The notes under the pieces: generated by a model
Told to the model about the DNA's origin: nothing
Seen by the model: only the letters and a program-made list of their open reading frames with translations
Databases searched by the model: none
Assembly (NCBI GenBank): GCA_007748055.1
Contig: CP036279.1
Span: 5,394,001-5,458,000 of the forward strand
Length of the DNA: 64,000 nt
Direction of reading: 5' to 3'
Source of the DNA: Kolteria novifilia
GTDB lineage: Bacteria > Planctomycetota > Planctomycetia > Kolteriales > Kolteriaceae
In this document: positions 8,857 through 17,874 of the stretch, in pieces
Position numbering within the stretch: the stretch's first letter is position 1
Layout: each line of letters begins with the position of its first letter
Program-made: the position numbers and the translations under genes

Positions 8857-10689
8857 CTAGGACACGTTCATCGTTTCGGGCAGGCAACGGGAATGGGAAG
8901 ATGGGCGATCGTCACTCCCGCGACTTTCTCGGCAGGCACGTTCCAGCAGACCAACGCAGAAGATTATGGAATAGAGTTTCTCGAAATACCACAGCTTCGC
9001 AAAGTAAAATCCGATCGGAGACGGCTCGTCGAACGAATCCTCCTCGACGCGCCGACACACCCATTCCAATCCACGGCTGATCGCCTGCCCCTTCCTCGAT
9101 TCCTCAACCACGTTATCGGGAACATCGAGCAGGACCTCAAGCGCCAAGGTGGTCTCTTCCACACTCGGCGGCCCTTCGCCACCTCCCCAACCACCCGACT
9201 CGTGCTGATTTCGAATCAGCCAGTCGAACCCGAGGCGAGCCTCTTCCCGATCGAGCAGGTCTAGATCTCGGTACGCAGCGAGGACCCGGCTGGTTCCGTA
9301 AGTTGGGTTTTCGTCATCGGGACAGTGCTGGTTGCCGAACCACAGGGGCAGCCAAGAGCCATCCTTCCGCTGCTTGCGGGCGAGATACGTAAGCCCCTTC
9401 TCCATCGAACGCTCGATCCGGCGTGTCGTCCGAGCGGGCAAAAACTCGACGCCTCGCCAGACCTGCATCGCTCGAAGCGCGTGGGCGGTCAAATCGGGGG
9501 CGCTGCGGTCGAAAGGGAGATATCCCCAACCGCGACAGAACGTCGGCCAACCACCGTCGCGATTCTGCAGATCGAGCAACCACCCGAGTCCGAGGGATAC
9601 CGCCTGGCCGGTACGTTCGCACCAGGGCAGCTTTCGAAGGGCCAACAGAGCGCCCGGCGTGTCGTCCGCATCCGGCACACCGCCGGGTAGATCCGTCCAC
9701 GCCCATCCCCCCGGATCGGCGTTCGTGTAGGGATGCACCGTTCGATACTGCTGATCGAGCAACCAATCGCGAACCGCTTCCGCACGCTCGGCCGGGAATT
9801 GATCCCCCAGTGAATTAACCGCAAGTGTCGTCACCCACGTGGCGAGGTTCGTGTCAATCGCCCAGCTTCCATCCTCGCGAGCAGACTCGACGAGGAATTC
9901 CACTCCTCGACGTACCACCGGGTGATCGACGAGTCCAACGCTGACCAAACTCATCGTCACAAAGCTCGTCAATGGCGTCGCTTCCAGGAAACCGCCATTC
10001 GGCGGCTGAATCGACTCCAGGACTCGGAGGGAAGGCTCGATGCTCCGTTGGCGAATCCAACGAAGCGGCCCGCGCGGCGGCGCGTGGTGAAAGCGAGCCT
10101 GTCCGACCGCGATCAAGGCGGGAAGAGCGTAGCTGACGACGGGAAGCTTCACCGTCTTGTACAACTGGGCCGGCAATACCGCCAACTCGAAGGGCAGCGC
10201 CGCCACCTCGTTCCAGTCGACGAGCCCCGCGAGCGCCGCCTGGGTTAGGATCGGAACGGAGAAGGTGCGATCCTTGCCGTACCGTTTTCGGACCCCTTCC
10301 ACTTCCCCCATCCGGTCGACATAGTCGCTCCCGGCCTCGACGACGCTGGAGAAACGGTCTACCGCGTCCGCGACATGAAAGGCCGCAACGGCGAGAAATG
10401 AGGTCGAAATGTTCGAAAAGCTTCGATTTGTGTCACCCCACCCACCATTTTGGTTCTGATTGGTGGCAAGATACGCCAATCCCGCATCGACCAAAGGAAC
10501 CAGGCGGGACGCCTCCTCGGGCTGGTTCTGGATGACAAGGTGCAGAGCGGTGACGGCCGTCGCCGTGGAAAGGGAGGAGCTGGCGAGTTCCCCACTGAAC
10601 GAGCCATTGGGGTGCTGCTCGCTCAAGAGCGACGTACGCGCCCTGTTAGCGCATTGCCGCAGCCGCGAGATGATCTGTGAATCGTACAT
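8857..10689 (-). CDS. Squalene/hopene cyclase-like class II terpene cyclase
   Basis: 610 residues. QW-type repeats are visible at about 79-84 (QNQNGGW), 228-234, 271-276, 375-381 (QNRDGGW), 440-446 and 495-501. The catalytic class II motif DxDD is present as DADDT at 340-344, so protonation-initiated cyclisation is likely. Overall length and repeat spacing match squalene-hopene and related triterpene or sesquarterpene cyclases. It lies 15 bp after the ferredoxin-like gene and 10 bp before the DUF116-prenyl synthase start, which implies one transcript. The substrate could be squalene or a long linear polyprenyl made by the neighbouring synthase; no squalene synthase (HpnC/D/E) is in the window. 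Confidence 0.85.
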   Translation of the reverse strand: MYDSQIISRLRQCANRARTSLLSEQHPNGSFSGELASSSLSTATAVTALHLVIQNQPEEASRLVPLVDAGLAYLATNQNQNGGWGDTNRSFSNISTSFLAVAAFHVADAVDRFSSVVEAGSDYVDRMGEVEGVRKRYGKDRTFSVPILTQAALAGLVDWNEVAALPFELAVLPAQLYKTVKLPVVSYALPALIAVGQARFHHAPPRGPLRWIRQRSIEPSLRVLESIQPPNGGFLEATPLTSFVTMSLVSVGLVDHPVVRRGVEFLVESAREDGSWAIDTNLATWVTTLAVNSLGDQFPAERAEAVRDWLLDQQYRTVHPYTNADPGGWAWTDLPGGVPDADDTPGALLALRKLPWCERTGQAVSLGLGWLLDLQNRDGGWPTFCRGWGYLPFDRSAPDLTAHALRAMQVWRGVEFLPARTTRRIERSMEKGLTYLARKQRKDGSWLPLWFGNQHCPDDENPTYGTSRVLAAYRDLDLLDREEARLGFDWLIRNQHESGGWGGGEGPPSVEETTLALEVLLDVPDNVVEESRKGQAISRGLEWVCRRVEEDSFDEPSPIGFYFAKLWYFEKLYSIIFCVGLLERACRESRGSDDRPSSHSRCLPETMNVS

Positions 10690-10704
10690 GTCGCCGGCCA
10701 GAGC

Positions 10705-11709
10705 CTAAAGATCCAGGTTGTCGAGGTCGTCCATCAGGTCGTCTAACTCGTCCCTAGGCCGATCGGCGACCACTGCTTGACGTTTCGGAATCCCGACCGC
10801 CATGCCGACGGCGTCGCGCCCATCGGCGACCAATTCGCGATCGCGCTCCTCCACCGCCAACTCGAGCGAGTCGCCCCCTCCAAAGAGCTTCGAGAGGTCA
10901 ATCTTGACACTACCGACCTCTCCAGCGGCACCGGCGATCGCCGCGGTCTTGTGCTGCGGGAAAATGATCGCATTCTCCGGGCAGACGCGACTGCACGCCG
11001 GACAGCCCTTCTTGCAGTTGTCCTGTTGCTCAACTGAAATTCGCTCGATGTCATCCACGCCGTAAACGCCAAAGAGGCAGAAGTCGAGGCACTCCATACA
11101 GTTAGTGCAACGGCTGTAGTCAATCACCGGATACCATCGGCGTTTGACCGCCATGGCGTCGTCACCCGGCCGCGCGAAACCCTCCTCGGGGCTCTGAAGG
11201 TAACGCGAAAGCGCCTCGGCCTTGGGCTTCCCTTGGATCCAGCTCATCAAATCGACGGTCTGGACCTCGTGCTCCGCGGCGATACGTTTGATCTCTTCGA
11301 TGTAGGCTTGAGGATCGGACTTGAGTCGCAAGTCGAGGCAATAGATCTTTCGATCGGGGATTTCCCCGGCGCCGATGCCCTGAGGGGCCTCGTGCTCGTC
11401 GGCCGCGTCTTCCTCCTCGTCCGGTTTCAGGAGGGTCAGCCCTTCGTGCCCCTTGATTCCCTGGCGATCCAACGTCCAGTGCGCCGCTCGCGGGTAAAGC
11501 CAGGACAGGACCACGAGGCTTCCAGGGATCGACCGCAGGAGCATCGTCCCCGAGTGCTTCCCGTCGAGATCGTACAGATGGGGCACAATGGAGAAGTCGA
11601 CCTGGGGATCCATGATCAACTCGGTTGCGATCGCCTCCTCGAGATGTCGGTGGTGAGGGTTCTTGCTCTGAGATTGAGCGAGAACTACCGTGATCCTTTT
11701 TCCCGGCAT
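10705..11709 (-). CDS. Ferredoxin-type 2x[4Fe-4S] protein of the terpene operon
   Basis: 334 residues. The N-terminal about 190 residues have no recognised motif (an acidic linker at 96-108). Two cluster-binding motifs follow: C201-xx-C204-xx-C207-xxx-C211 and C232-xxx-C236-xx-C239-xxx-C243-P, the second with the typical CP ending. The C-terminal 80 residues are an acidic tail ([12 protein letters not shown]). It is the first gene of the three-gene minus-strand operon, so a redox step, or electron supply to a DUF116-linked Fe-S centre, is a reasonable inference. No strong SD is seen before the ATG. Confidence 0.75.
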   Translation of the reverse strand: MPGKRITVVLAQSQSKNPHHRHLEEAIATELIMDPQVDFSIVPHLYDLDGKHSGTMLLRSIPGSLVVLSWLYPRAAHWTLDRQGIKGHEGLTLLKPDEEEDAADEHEAPQGIGAGEIPDRKIYCLDLRLKSDPQAYIEEIKRIAAEHEVQTVDLMSWIQGKPKAEALSRYLQSPEEGFARPGDDAMAVKRRWYPVIDYSRCTNCMECLDFCLFGVYGVDDIERISVEQQDNCKKGCPACSRVCPENAIIFPQHKTAAIAGAAGEVGSVKIDLSKLFGGGDSLELAVEERDRELVADGRDAVGMAVGIPKRQAVVADRPRDELDDLMDDLDNLDL

Positions 11710-12630
11710 GCGCAGATTCCAGCAGAAGTCGTTGGCCCGTCGTGGCTACCGGCAACATGGGGGAGCGACCCTGCCGCTAACGCCTGTCAAGCATAGGCTT
11801 GTTGTTGACGCCAATCAACCATCCTCCGCCCAAAGGCCCGGTCGTTCCAGGGTCTCCTGACCGTCGCTCTGTCGGTGAGACGCCTCATCCCGGCCCACCG
11901 GGTTCGCGCCCCGAGCGAGCCCCCCTCAATGACCCGACGAGGCGTCTTGCCACCCGTCCCTTCATTCAATCTTCAACAGTTGACCGAGGCCATCTTCACC
12001 ACACCCAAACATCACCCACCAACCATGCACACCACATGTTGGAACGAGAACAACAACCCGACACTTCATTCAAACAAGAACAAACCCGACAACCTACCCA
12101 ACCGTGACCTACACTCTTTCTAGCCGGAGGAAGCAATCACCCGAGAGTGCCGTCTTTGATGGTTCCAACAGTATTGAAGTCCCCGAGTAGGACGCGTCCC
12201 TGAATTTCTGGACGAGCCGAGCCCGTTCCGCTCAAGTAATCAGGGAAACTTGAGTGACTGGGAGGGTTAACCAAATCTTCGCGTTGTTTTGGGGATAATC
12301 GATTACCTGACGGAACCATCACCGATTAGAACGACGAGCGGGAAGGGAAAAGTGCTTCCGTTCCCGAAAGCCGACTCATTCTGGGGCTATGCTCTGATGG
12401 CTTGTGCGATCCAACCCTAAGTCGTGATCGCCAGGGCATATTCCAGTGAGTCTTCACATGGGAGAACCACGATGTCGCACCAACCGACCGTCAGTTTCCG
12501 CATGCGCTTTGAGTGAGAAACGGCAGCGATGTCACGTCGGCCGACGCCGTCCGACGCGCCATCGAACGTGATCGTTTGTGTTTGACTCGCGGTACGCCGC
12601 GCCATCCCTCTCTACTCAGGTGCTTGTCTC
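11710..12630. other. Long non-coding leader upstream of the EPS operon
   Basis: 921 bp between divergent operons. About 12000-12110 the plus strand is almost free of G (A/C-rich, low complexity). At 12158-12166 GATGGTTCC pairs with GGAACCATC at 12312-12320, enclosing an inner hairpin (CTCAAGT 12231-12237 with ACTTGAG 12248-12254). Very short ORFs occur (for example ATG at 12472 with GGGAGA upstream, 14 codons), but none is convincing. It probably contains both promoters and a structured 5' leader. Confidence 0.45.
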
Positions 12631-14214
12631 ATGATCGGAAAGACTCCTTTGGCAGCGGAGCTCAACCTCGATCCCGCCGGCATCGAGCAACGCCCCCCCG
12701 TCGCCCTACGGCAACCAGTCGACAACGATGCGGGACACGTCGAGTACGCCCCTACCATCGACGCCTGGCGCCCACTCGCCACCAAATCACACCGCCTGCG
12801 CGACCAACTTTGGCAAGACGTGCGCACCGTCGCGCCACTCCTCCTGGCCGACGTCTGCTTCGGTGTCACCGCCCTGCTCGCTTCCGCCTGCATCGTCGGT
12901 ACCGTCTTCCCATTGATGAGCGAGACGCACCTCGTTCGCCAGTTCCTCGCTCTCGCGGTGACGATCGTCCTCGTCTTCCCCTGCATGGGCCTCTATTCCG
13001 CCTGCGGCATCAACCCGATCCAGGAACTCCGCCAATGGGTCATCGCCTCGACCGTGGCCTTCGCCTGGCTCCTGTTCGCCAACTCGCTCTTCGGAACCCA
13101 AGTCAATCCGAGTGAACTCTGGATGCTTGCCGGCGGCTGGATCATCGCCGTGGCAGGCGCCTTGCCTCTGCGAAGTGTCGTTCGCTCGCAACTCGGCCGA
13201 CTCTCGTGGTGGGGACGACCCGCCCTGGTCGTCGGAACCGGAGCTCACGCTCGCTCGGTCCTTCACTCCCTGCGCGAGCGGCCCTCCTCCGGACTTCGCC
13301 CCCTCGGCATCCTCGACATTGACGGGTCGATGCCCGAACCGCTACGAAACACCGCCGATTACATCGGCTCGCTCACCCAACACGGTCCCGCGGTTGTCGC
13401 CGGCCGCAAGACCTCCTGGGCCATCATCGCCATGGCAGGCAGCCCGCAAGCCGAAATCCAACGTTCCATCAACATGTGCTCGAAGCTCCTGCCCAACGTC
13501 GTCGTCATCTCCGACTTCGCCGGACCGACCCTCTGGGCGCGTCTGCACGACATGGGCGATGGGCTCGGCCTTCACATTCAGGAACGCCTCCTGCTCCCGT
13601 TGCCGCAGTTCTCCAAGCGGATCGCCGACATCCTCTGCGCCTCGCTGATCGGAATCTTCATCCTGCCGCTGTTGGCGGTGATCAGCGTCGCGATCCTGAT
13701 CGTCTCGCCGGGCCCGATCTTCTATTCGCAGGAACGCATCGGACGCCACGGCAAGCGGTTCCGCATGTGGAAATTCCGCACCATGGTGCCAAACGCCGCC
13801 GACCTTTTAAAGGGCTACCTCGATCGCCACCCCGAGCTACGCGACGAGTGGCAGCGCGACCACAAGCTCCGCCGTGACCCCCGCATTCTTCCGGTCATCG
13901 GCCATTTGCTCCGCAAGCTCAGTCTCGACGAACTCCCCCAGCTCTGGAACGTCCTCATCGGCGACATGAGTCTCGTCGGCCCCCGACCGATCGTCAGCGC
14001 CGAGATCCCCAAATACGGCAGCACCTACTATCTCTACCAAGCCGTCCGTCCCGGCATCACCGGCCTCTGGCAGATCTCCGGCCGCAACAACACGACCTAC
14101 TCGCGTCGTCTGAACCTCGACACCTTCTACATTCGTAACTGGTCGCCCTGGTTCGACTTCTACATCCTCGTCTGCACCTTTAAAACCGTCCTCCTCCGCG
14201 AAGGTGCCTTCTGA
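12631..14214 (+). CDS. wbaP: Undecaprenyl-phosphate hexose-1-phosphate transferase (WbaP-type EPS initiator)
   Basis: 527 residues. It has several N-terminal membrane helices (about 60-200), a Rossmann-like middle region (VVGTGAHARSVLHSL at about 200-215), and the C-terminal bacterial sugar transferase domain: YSQERIGRHGKRFRMWKFR, then LRKLSLDELPQLWNVL, SLVGPRP, and RPGITGLWQISGR. This is the layout of WbaP-like polyprenyl glycosylphosphotransferases, which place the first sugar phosphate on undecaprenyl phosphate in the inner membrane. It is the first gene of a co-directional polysaccharide locus. The sugar (galactose or glucose) cannot be decided from sequence. Confidence 0.9.
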   Translation: MIGKTPLAAELNLDPAGIEQRPPVALRQPVDNDAGHVEYAPTIDAWRPLATKSHRLRDQLWQDVRTVAPLLLADVCFGVTALLASACIVGTVFPLMSETHLVRQFLALAVTIVLVFPCMGLYSACGINPIQELRQWVIASTVAFAWLLFANSLFGTQVNPSELWMLAGGWIIAVAGALPLRSVVRSQLGRLSWWGRPALVVGTGAHARSVLHSLRERPSSGLRPLGILDIDGSMPEPLRNTADYIGSLTQHGPAVVAGRKTSWAIIAMAGSPQAEIQRSINMCSKLLPNVVVISDFAGPTLWARLHDMGDGLGLHIQERLLLPLPQFSKRIADILCASLIGIFILPLLAVISVAILIVSPGPIFYSQERIGRHGKRFRMWKFRTMVPNAADLLKGYLDRHPELRDEWQRDHKLRRDPRILPVIGHLLRKLSLDELPQLWNVLIGDMSLVGPRPIVSAEIPKYGSTYYLYQAVRPGITGLWQISGRNNTTYSRRLNLDTFYIRNWSPWFDFYILVCTFKTVLLREGAF

Positions 14215-14319
14215 ACTCTTGATGCGGACCCTCAATTCGAGGGATAATCGCAAGCTCATCGCAGCTCTTGCCGAAACCATGCACTAGAGCTGACCGCCTG
14301 GAAGAGGCAACGAACGATC

Positions 14320-15513
14320 ATGAACTCCAACATCGCGTTGGTCCACGAGTGGCTGACGACTTATGCCGGCTCCGAACGAGTCGTCGAACAGATGCTCGCG
14401 GTCACCCCGGCGAAACTGCACGTCCTTGTCGATTTCCTCAAGGACGATCGCCCCGAGTTCCTCCGCGATGTCGAGGTGACCACCTCGTTCCTCCAGCGCG
14501 TTCCCTTCGCCAGCCGCTTCTACCGGAACCTGCTCCCGCTCATGCCGCTGGCCGTCGAGCAACTCGACTTGCGAGGTTACGACCTCGTCATCTCCTCGCA
14601 ACACTGCGTCGCGCACGGCGTCTTGACCTCGCCCGACCAGCTCCACCTGTCGTATGTTCACTCCCCGGTTCGCTACGCCTGGGATCTCCAGCACGAATAC
14701 CTCGCGCAAGCCAACCTGCGTCGCGGCGTCAAGAGCCTCTACGCCCGGGCCCTGCTCCACTACATTCGCCAGTGGGACCGCCTCGCCGCCGATCGCGTCG
14801 ACTACTTCGCCGCCAACTCAGCCTTCATCGCCCAACGGATCCGGCGCTGTTACCGCCGCAAGGCCCGCGTCATCCACCCGCCGGTCGACGTCGAACGCTT
14901 CCTCCCTGGGGAACGGCGCGAGGACTACTACCTCGCCGCGTCGCGAATGGTCCCTTACAAGCGACTCCCGCTGGTGGTCGAGGCCTTCAACACGATGCCC
15001 GAGCGGAAGCTCGTCGTCATCGGTGACGGCCCGCAACAGCATCAAGTCGCCGAACTCGCCGGCCCGAATGTCGAGGTCCTCGGGCACCAGCCCCCCGAAG
15101 AGCTCTCGCGCTACCTCCGCGAGGCCCGGGCCCTGGTCTTCCCCGCGTGCGAGGACTTCGGCATCCTCCCGGTCGAGGCCCAAGCCTGCGGCACCCCGGT
15201 CATCGCCTACGGCGCCGGCGGCTCCCTCGAGACCGTCGTCGACGGCCGCACCGGCATCCACTTCGAGCGGCAGGACGTTTCCTCGATCACCTCGGCGATC
15301 GAGCGTTTCGAGTCTCTCGAAGCCCACTTCGAGCCCGACCTGATCCGCAAGCACGCCGAGCGATTCTCGATCGAGCGTTTCCGCCGGGCCTTCTTGCGAT
15401 TCATCGACCAAGCGACCGAGCGTTTTCATCAGCGCCACTCATCCCAGCGCCGCCGCTCCTCCCAGCGTTCTCGTCTCAAGCCCACCCCGCTCGCCGCGGA
15501 GTCGCTGGGATGA
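14320..15513 (+). CDS. GT4 family glycosyltransferase
   Basis: 397 residues with a GT-B fold. N-terminal IALVHEWLTTYAGSE (residues 5-19) carries the usual Gly-containing acceptor-site loop, though as AGSE. The C-terminal half has the GT4 EX7E nucleotide-sugar motif in CEDFGILPVEAQACGTPVIA. ATG preceded by AAGAGG. The stop codon overlaps the ATG of the flippase (ATGA), implying translational coupling. It likely adds the second sugar of the repeat unit. High GC, like the chromosome around it. Confidence 0.9.
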   Translation: MNSNIALVHEWLTTYAGSERVVEQMLAVTPAKLHVLVDFLKDDRPEFLRDVEVTTSFLQRVPFASRFYRNLLPLMPLAVEQLDLRGYDLVISSQHCVAHGVLTSPDQLHLSYVHSPVRYAWDLQHEYLAQANLRRGVKSLYARALLHYIRQWDRLAADRVDYFAANSAFIAQRIRRCYRRKARVIHPPVDVERFLPGERREDYYLAASRMVPYKRLPLVVEAFNTMPERKLVVIGDGPQQHQVAELAGPNVEVLGHQPPEELSRYLREARALVFPACEDFGILPVEAQACGTPVIAYGAGGSLETVVDGRTGIHFERQDVSSITSAIERFESLEAHFEPDLIRKHAERFSIERFRRAFLRFIDQATERFHQRHSSQRRRSSQRSRLKPTPLAAESLG

Positions 15514-16883
15514 TTGCAGACGCCTTGCTCAAGGCGCGGGTTCGCCTTGGGGCGCTCGCCGGCGACGAGTTGGTCCAAAAACTCTTTCGCGGCGGCCTCA
15601 CCGCCCTGATCATCAAGATCGCCTCCGCCGGCCTCTCCTTCCTGATGTTCGTCCTCCTCGCGCGTGCGATGAGCATCGAGGAGTACGGAAAGTTCGCCTT
15701 CGGCTTCTCGCTGGCAACGTTTCTCAGCATCGTCGCAAGCTGCGGAATGCAAACCGGCATTCTCCGCTGGTGGCCCGAGCATGAGAGCAAAGGCGAATTA
15801 GATGAAGCGAACGCCATTCTCTGTTGGGGCATCAAAATAACAGCGGCGGCAAGCATCGGGGTGGCACTGATACTTCTCCTTACCTCACTTCTCTCTACAA
15901 CCGTACATGCTTTTCCATGGTACTGCTCGTCAGCTGCCCTACTAATTCCACCGCTTGCCGTGGCAGAATACGTCGCCTGCGCCTTTCGCGCACAAGGTCG
16001 TGTATTCTTCGCTCTCGCCCCCCGTGATTTGTTCTGGCGTCTCGGAATATCCGTAGCAGCCGGATTCACCCTCATCAATGGAACAACCCTTGACGCGCCA
16101 TCCACTCTCAGTATATTAGCGATCCTACTTGTGCTCCTCTTGTCCCTGCAGCTATCTCCTTTGCTACGTCCATATATACACTTTCTCTATTCCACCAGCA
16201 CCTCATCCCTCCGCTACAAACACCACTGGACCAATGCCTTACCAATGTGGGGCGCAGGCGTAATTGCCGCCGCAACCCAGTATCTAGACGTAGTCCTATT
16301 AGGCCTCTTTCTATCTCCCTCTGACACTGGCCCCTATTTCGCCGCGGCGCGGCTCGCAACGCTCCTGAACCTCGTCCTGATGGCGTCAAACATGATTAGC
16401 GCACCAACGATCTCGCGTTACTTCCATTCGGGCGATCACGTGTCACTACGACGTTCCCTCCGCTATATTGTCGCCGCAATTGCTATACCAACCACGTCAC
16501 TCTTCTTCGCATTCGTCGCTTTTGGCGATCAGCTTCTCGAACTCTTCGGATCGGGGTACGCTCACGCTTACATACCATTACTCCTCTTGTCCGCTGGATT
16601 CACGGTGAACGCTCTATGCGGCCCCACAGGATATCTACTTCAAATGGCTGGACAAGAATGGACATACTTGCGAATCATGGCCAGTACATATCTTGGCACA
16701 ATCGCGTTCCAACTTGTTGCAATTCCGTTGTTCGGTATGATCGGCGCTTCTCTTGGAACACTCTTAGGATTCTCCGTCTGGAATCTCTGGTCTCGACACG
16801 TTAGCGTTGAACTACTTCGACTTGACCCAACTGTCTACACATTCTTTACCCAGCCCTGCACGCCAAGGAGGAGCCATGCATGA
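15510..16883 (+). CDS. Polysaccharide flippase (Wzx/PST family)
   Basis: 457 residues, mostly hydrophobic, with about 12-14 predicted membrane helices. It opens with the typical GGLTALIIKIASAGLSFLMF...ARAMSIEEYGKFAFGFS segment of Wzx-type oligosaccharide flippases. I chose the ATG at 15510 because it overlaps the preceding stop; the frame is open further upstream to 15147. The first about 280 bp are as GC-rich as upstream genes, whereas from about 15790 onward composition and codon choice shift to AT-richer, so the gene looks chimeric. It would move lipid-linked repeat units across the inner membrane. Confidence 0.88.
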   Translation: MIADALLKARVRLGALAGDELVQKLFRGGLTALIIKIASAGLSFLMFVLLARAMSIEEYGKFAFGFSLATFLSIVASCGMQTGILRWWPEHESKGELDEANAILCWGIKITAAASIGVALILLLTSLLSTTVHAFPWYCSSAALLIPPLAVAEYVACAFRAQGRVFFALAPRDLFWRLGISVAAGFTLINGTTLDAPSTLSILAILLVLLLSLQLSPLLRPYIHFLYSTSTSSLRYKHHWTNALPMWGAGVIAAATQYLDVVLLGLFLSPSDTGPYFAAARLATLLNLVLMASNMISAPTISRYFHSGDHVSLRRSLRYIVAAIAIPTTSLFFAFVAFGDQLLELFGSGYAHAYIPLLLLSAGFTVNALCGPTGYLLQMAGQEWTYLRIMASTYLGTIAFQLVAIPLFGMIGASLGTLLGFSVWNLWSRHVSVELLRLDPTVYTFFTQPCTPRRSHA

Positions 16884-17874
16884 CTCCACGCACACGCGCA
16901 GTGATTCGAATGTATCCACATATCCGCGTGCCGACGCAACGCTGCCCAACACTTTCCTAATCGGAGCACCGAAGTCAGGCACCACATCACTCTACGAGTA
17001 TCTTCGGACTCATCCGAACGTGTTTTTCTCGACACCCAAGGAGCCCCAGTTCTGGGCCGCAGACTTCCCACGTGCTATCGAATCAAGCTACTATAGAATC
17101 GATTCGATAAGCGACTATTTGGCTCTCTTCAATTCTGCCACCGATGCACACACAGTCAGAGCAGAAGCCACTGTAACATACCTTTACTCAAATGTGGCGG
17201 TTGCACGAATCCTTGAATTCAATCCCAACGCCAAATTCATCGTGATGCTACGACACCCCATCGACCTAGTCCATGCTTGGCACAGCGAACTCCTCTACAA
17301 CGGATACGAGGACCGTCAAAGCCTAGAGGAAGCCTGGCATCTACAAGAACAGAGAGCACAAGGGGCTTGCGTCCCTGCCGCGTGCCCAGTTCCTGCGTTC
17401 CTACAGTATGCCCGTATGGGATGCATCGGCGAACAACTGGAGCGCCTTTATGCGACAGTCTCGCAAGATCGCGTTCATGTCATTTGGTTCGACGATTTCG
17501 CCAATGACACACGAGCCGAGTATATCAAGACGCTCGCCTTCTTGAACATTCCAGATGATGGCCGGACAAATTTCCAACCATGCAACGCCTCTCGAGAAAT
17601 GCGATTCTCATTCGTATCCCGACTACTCTTCTCCCCCCCAAAGACACTCCTTCCGGCAACACGCGCCGCACGCCGCGCTTTTCAACATCTCCCGCCATTC
17701 ACTAGGCGCTTAATTGACGGAGCCCTACGCCCTCAGCGCCAGCGGGAGAAGCTCTCGTCGGCGTTCATCAACACTCTCGAAAACGCGTTTGCTCAAGACA
17801 CCAAAATACTCTCGGCTGTAACGGGACGACAGTTCCGGGGCCCATCAATCACCCACGTGGGTCGCAACAAATGA
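16876..17874 (+). CDS. PAPS-dependent sulfotransferase
   Basis: 332 residues. The 5'-phosphosulfate-binding loop IGAPKSGTTSLYEYL is at 29-43, and the 3'-phosphate motif lies in VMLRHPIDLVHAWHSEL. Both define the sulfotransferase family (heparan/N-deacetylase-type sulfotransferases of bacteria). I chose the ATG at 16876 for its SD (AAGGAGGAGCC); it overlaps the flippase stop by 8 bp. Placed inside the EPS operon, it implies that the exported polysaccharide or a precursor is sulfated. AT-richer than the flanking chromosome. Confidence 0.88.
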   Translation: MHDSTHTRSDSNVSTYPRADATLPNTFLIGAPKSGTTSLYEYLRTHPNVFFSTPKEPQFWAADFPRAIESSYYRIDSISDYLALFNSATDAHTVRAEATVTYLYSNVAVARILEFNPNAKFIVMLRHPIDLVHAWHSELLYNGYEDRQSLEEAWHLQEQRAQGACVPAACPVPAFLQYARMGCIGEQLERLYATVSQDRVHVIWFDDFANDTRAEYIKTLAFLNIPDDGRTNFQPCNASREMRFSFVSRLLFSPPKTLLPATRAARRAFQHLPPFTRRLIDGALRPQRQREKLSSAFINTLENAFAQDTKILSAVTGRQFRGPSITHVGRNK

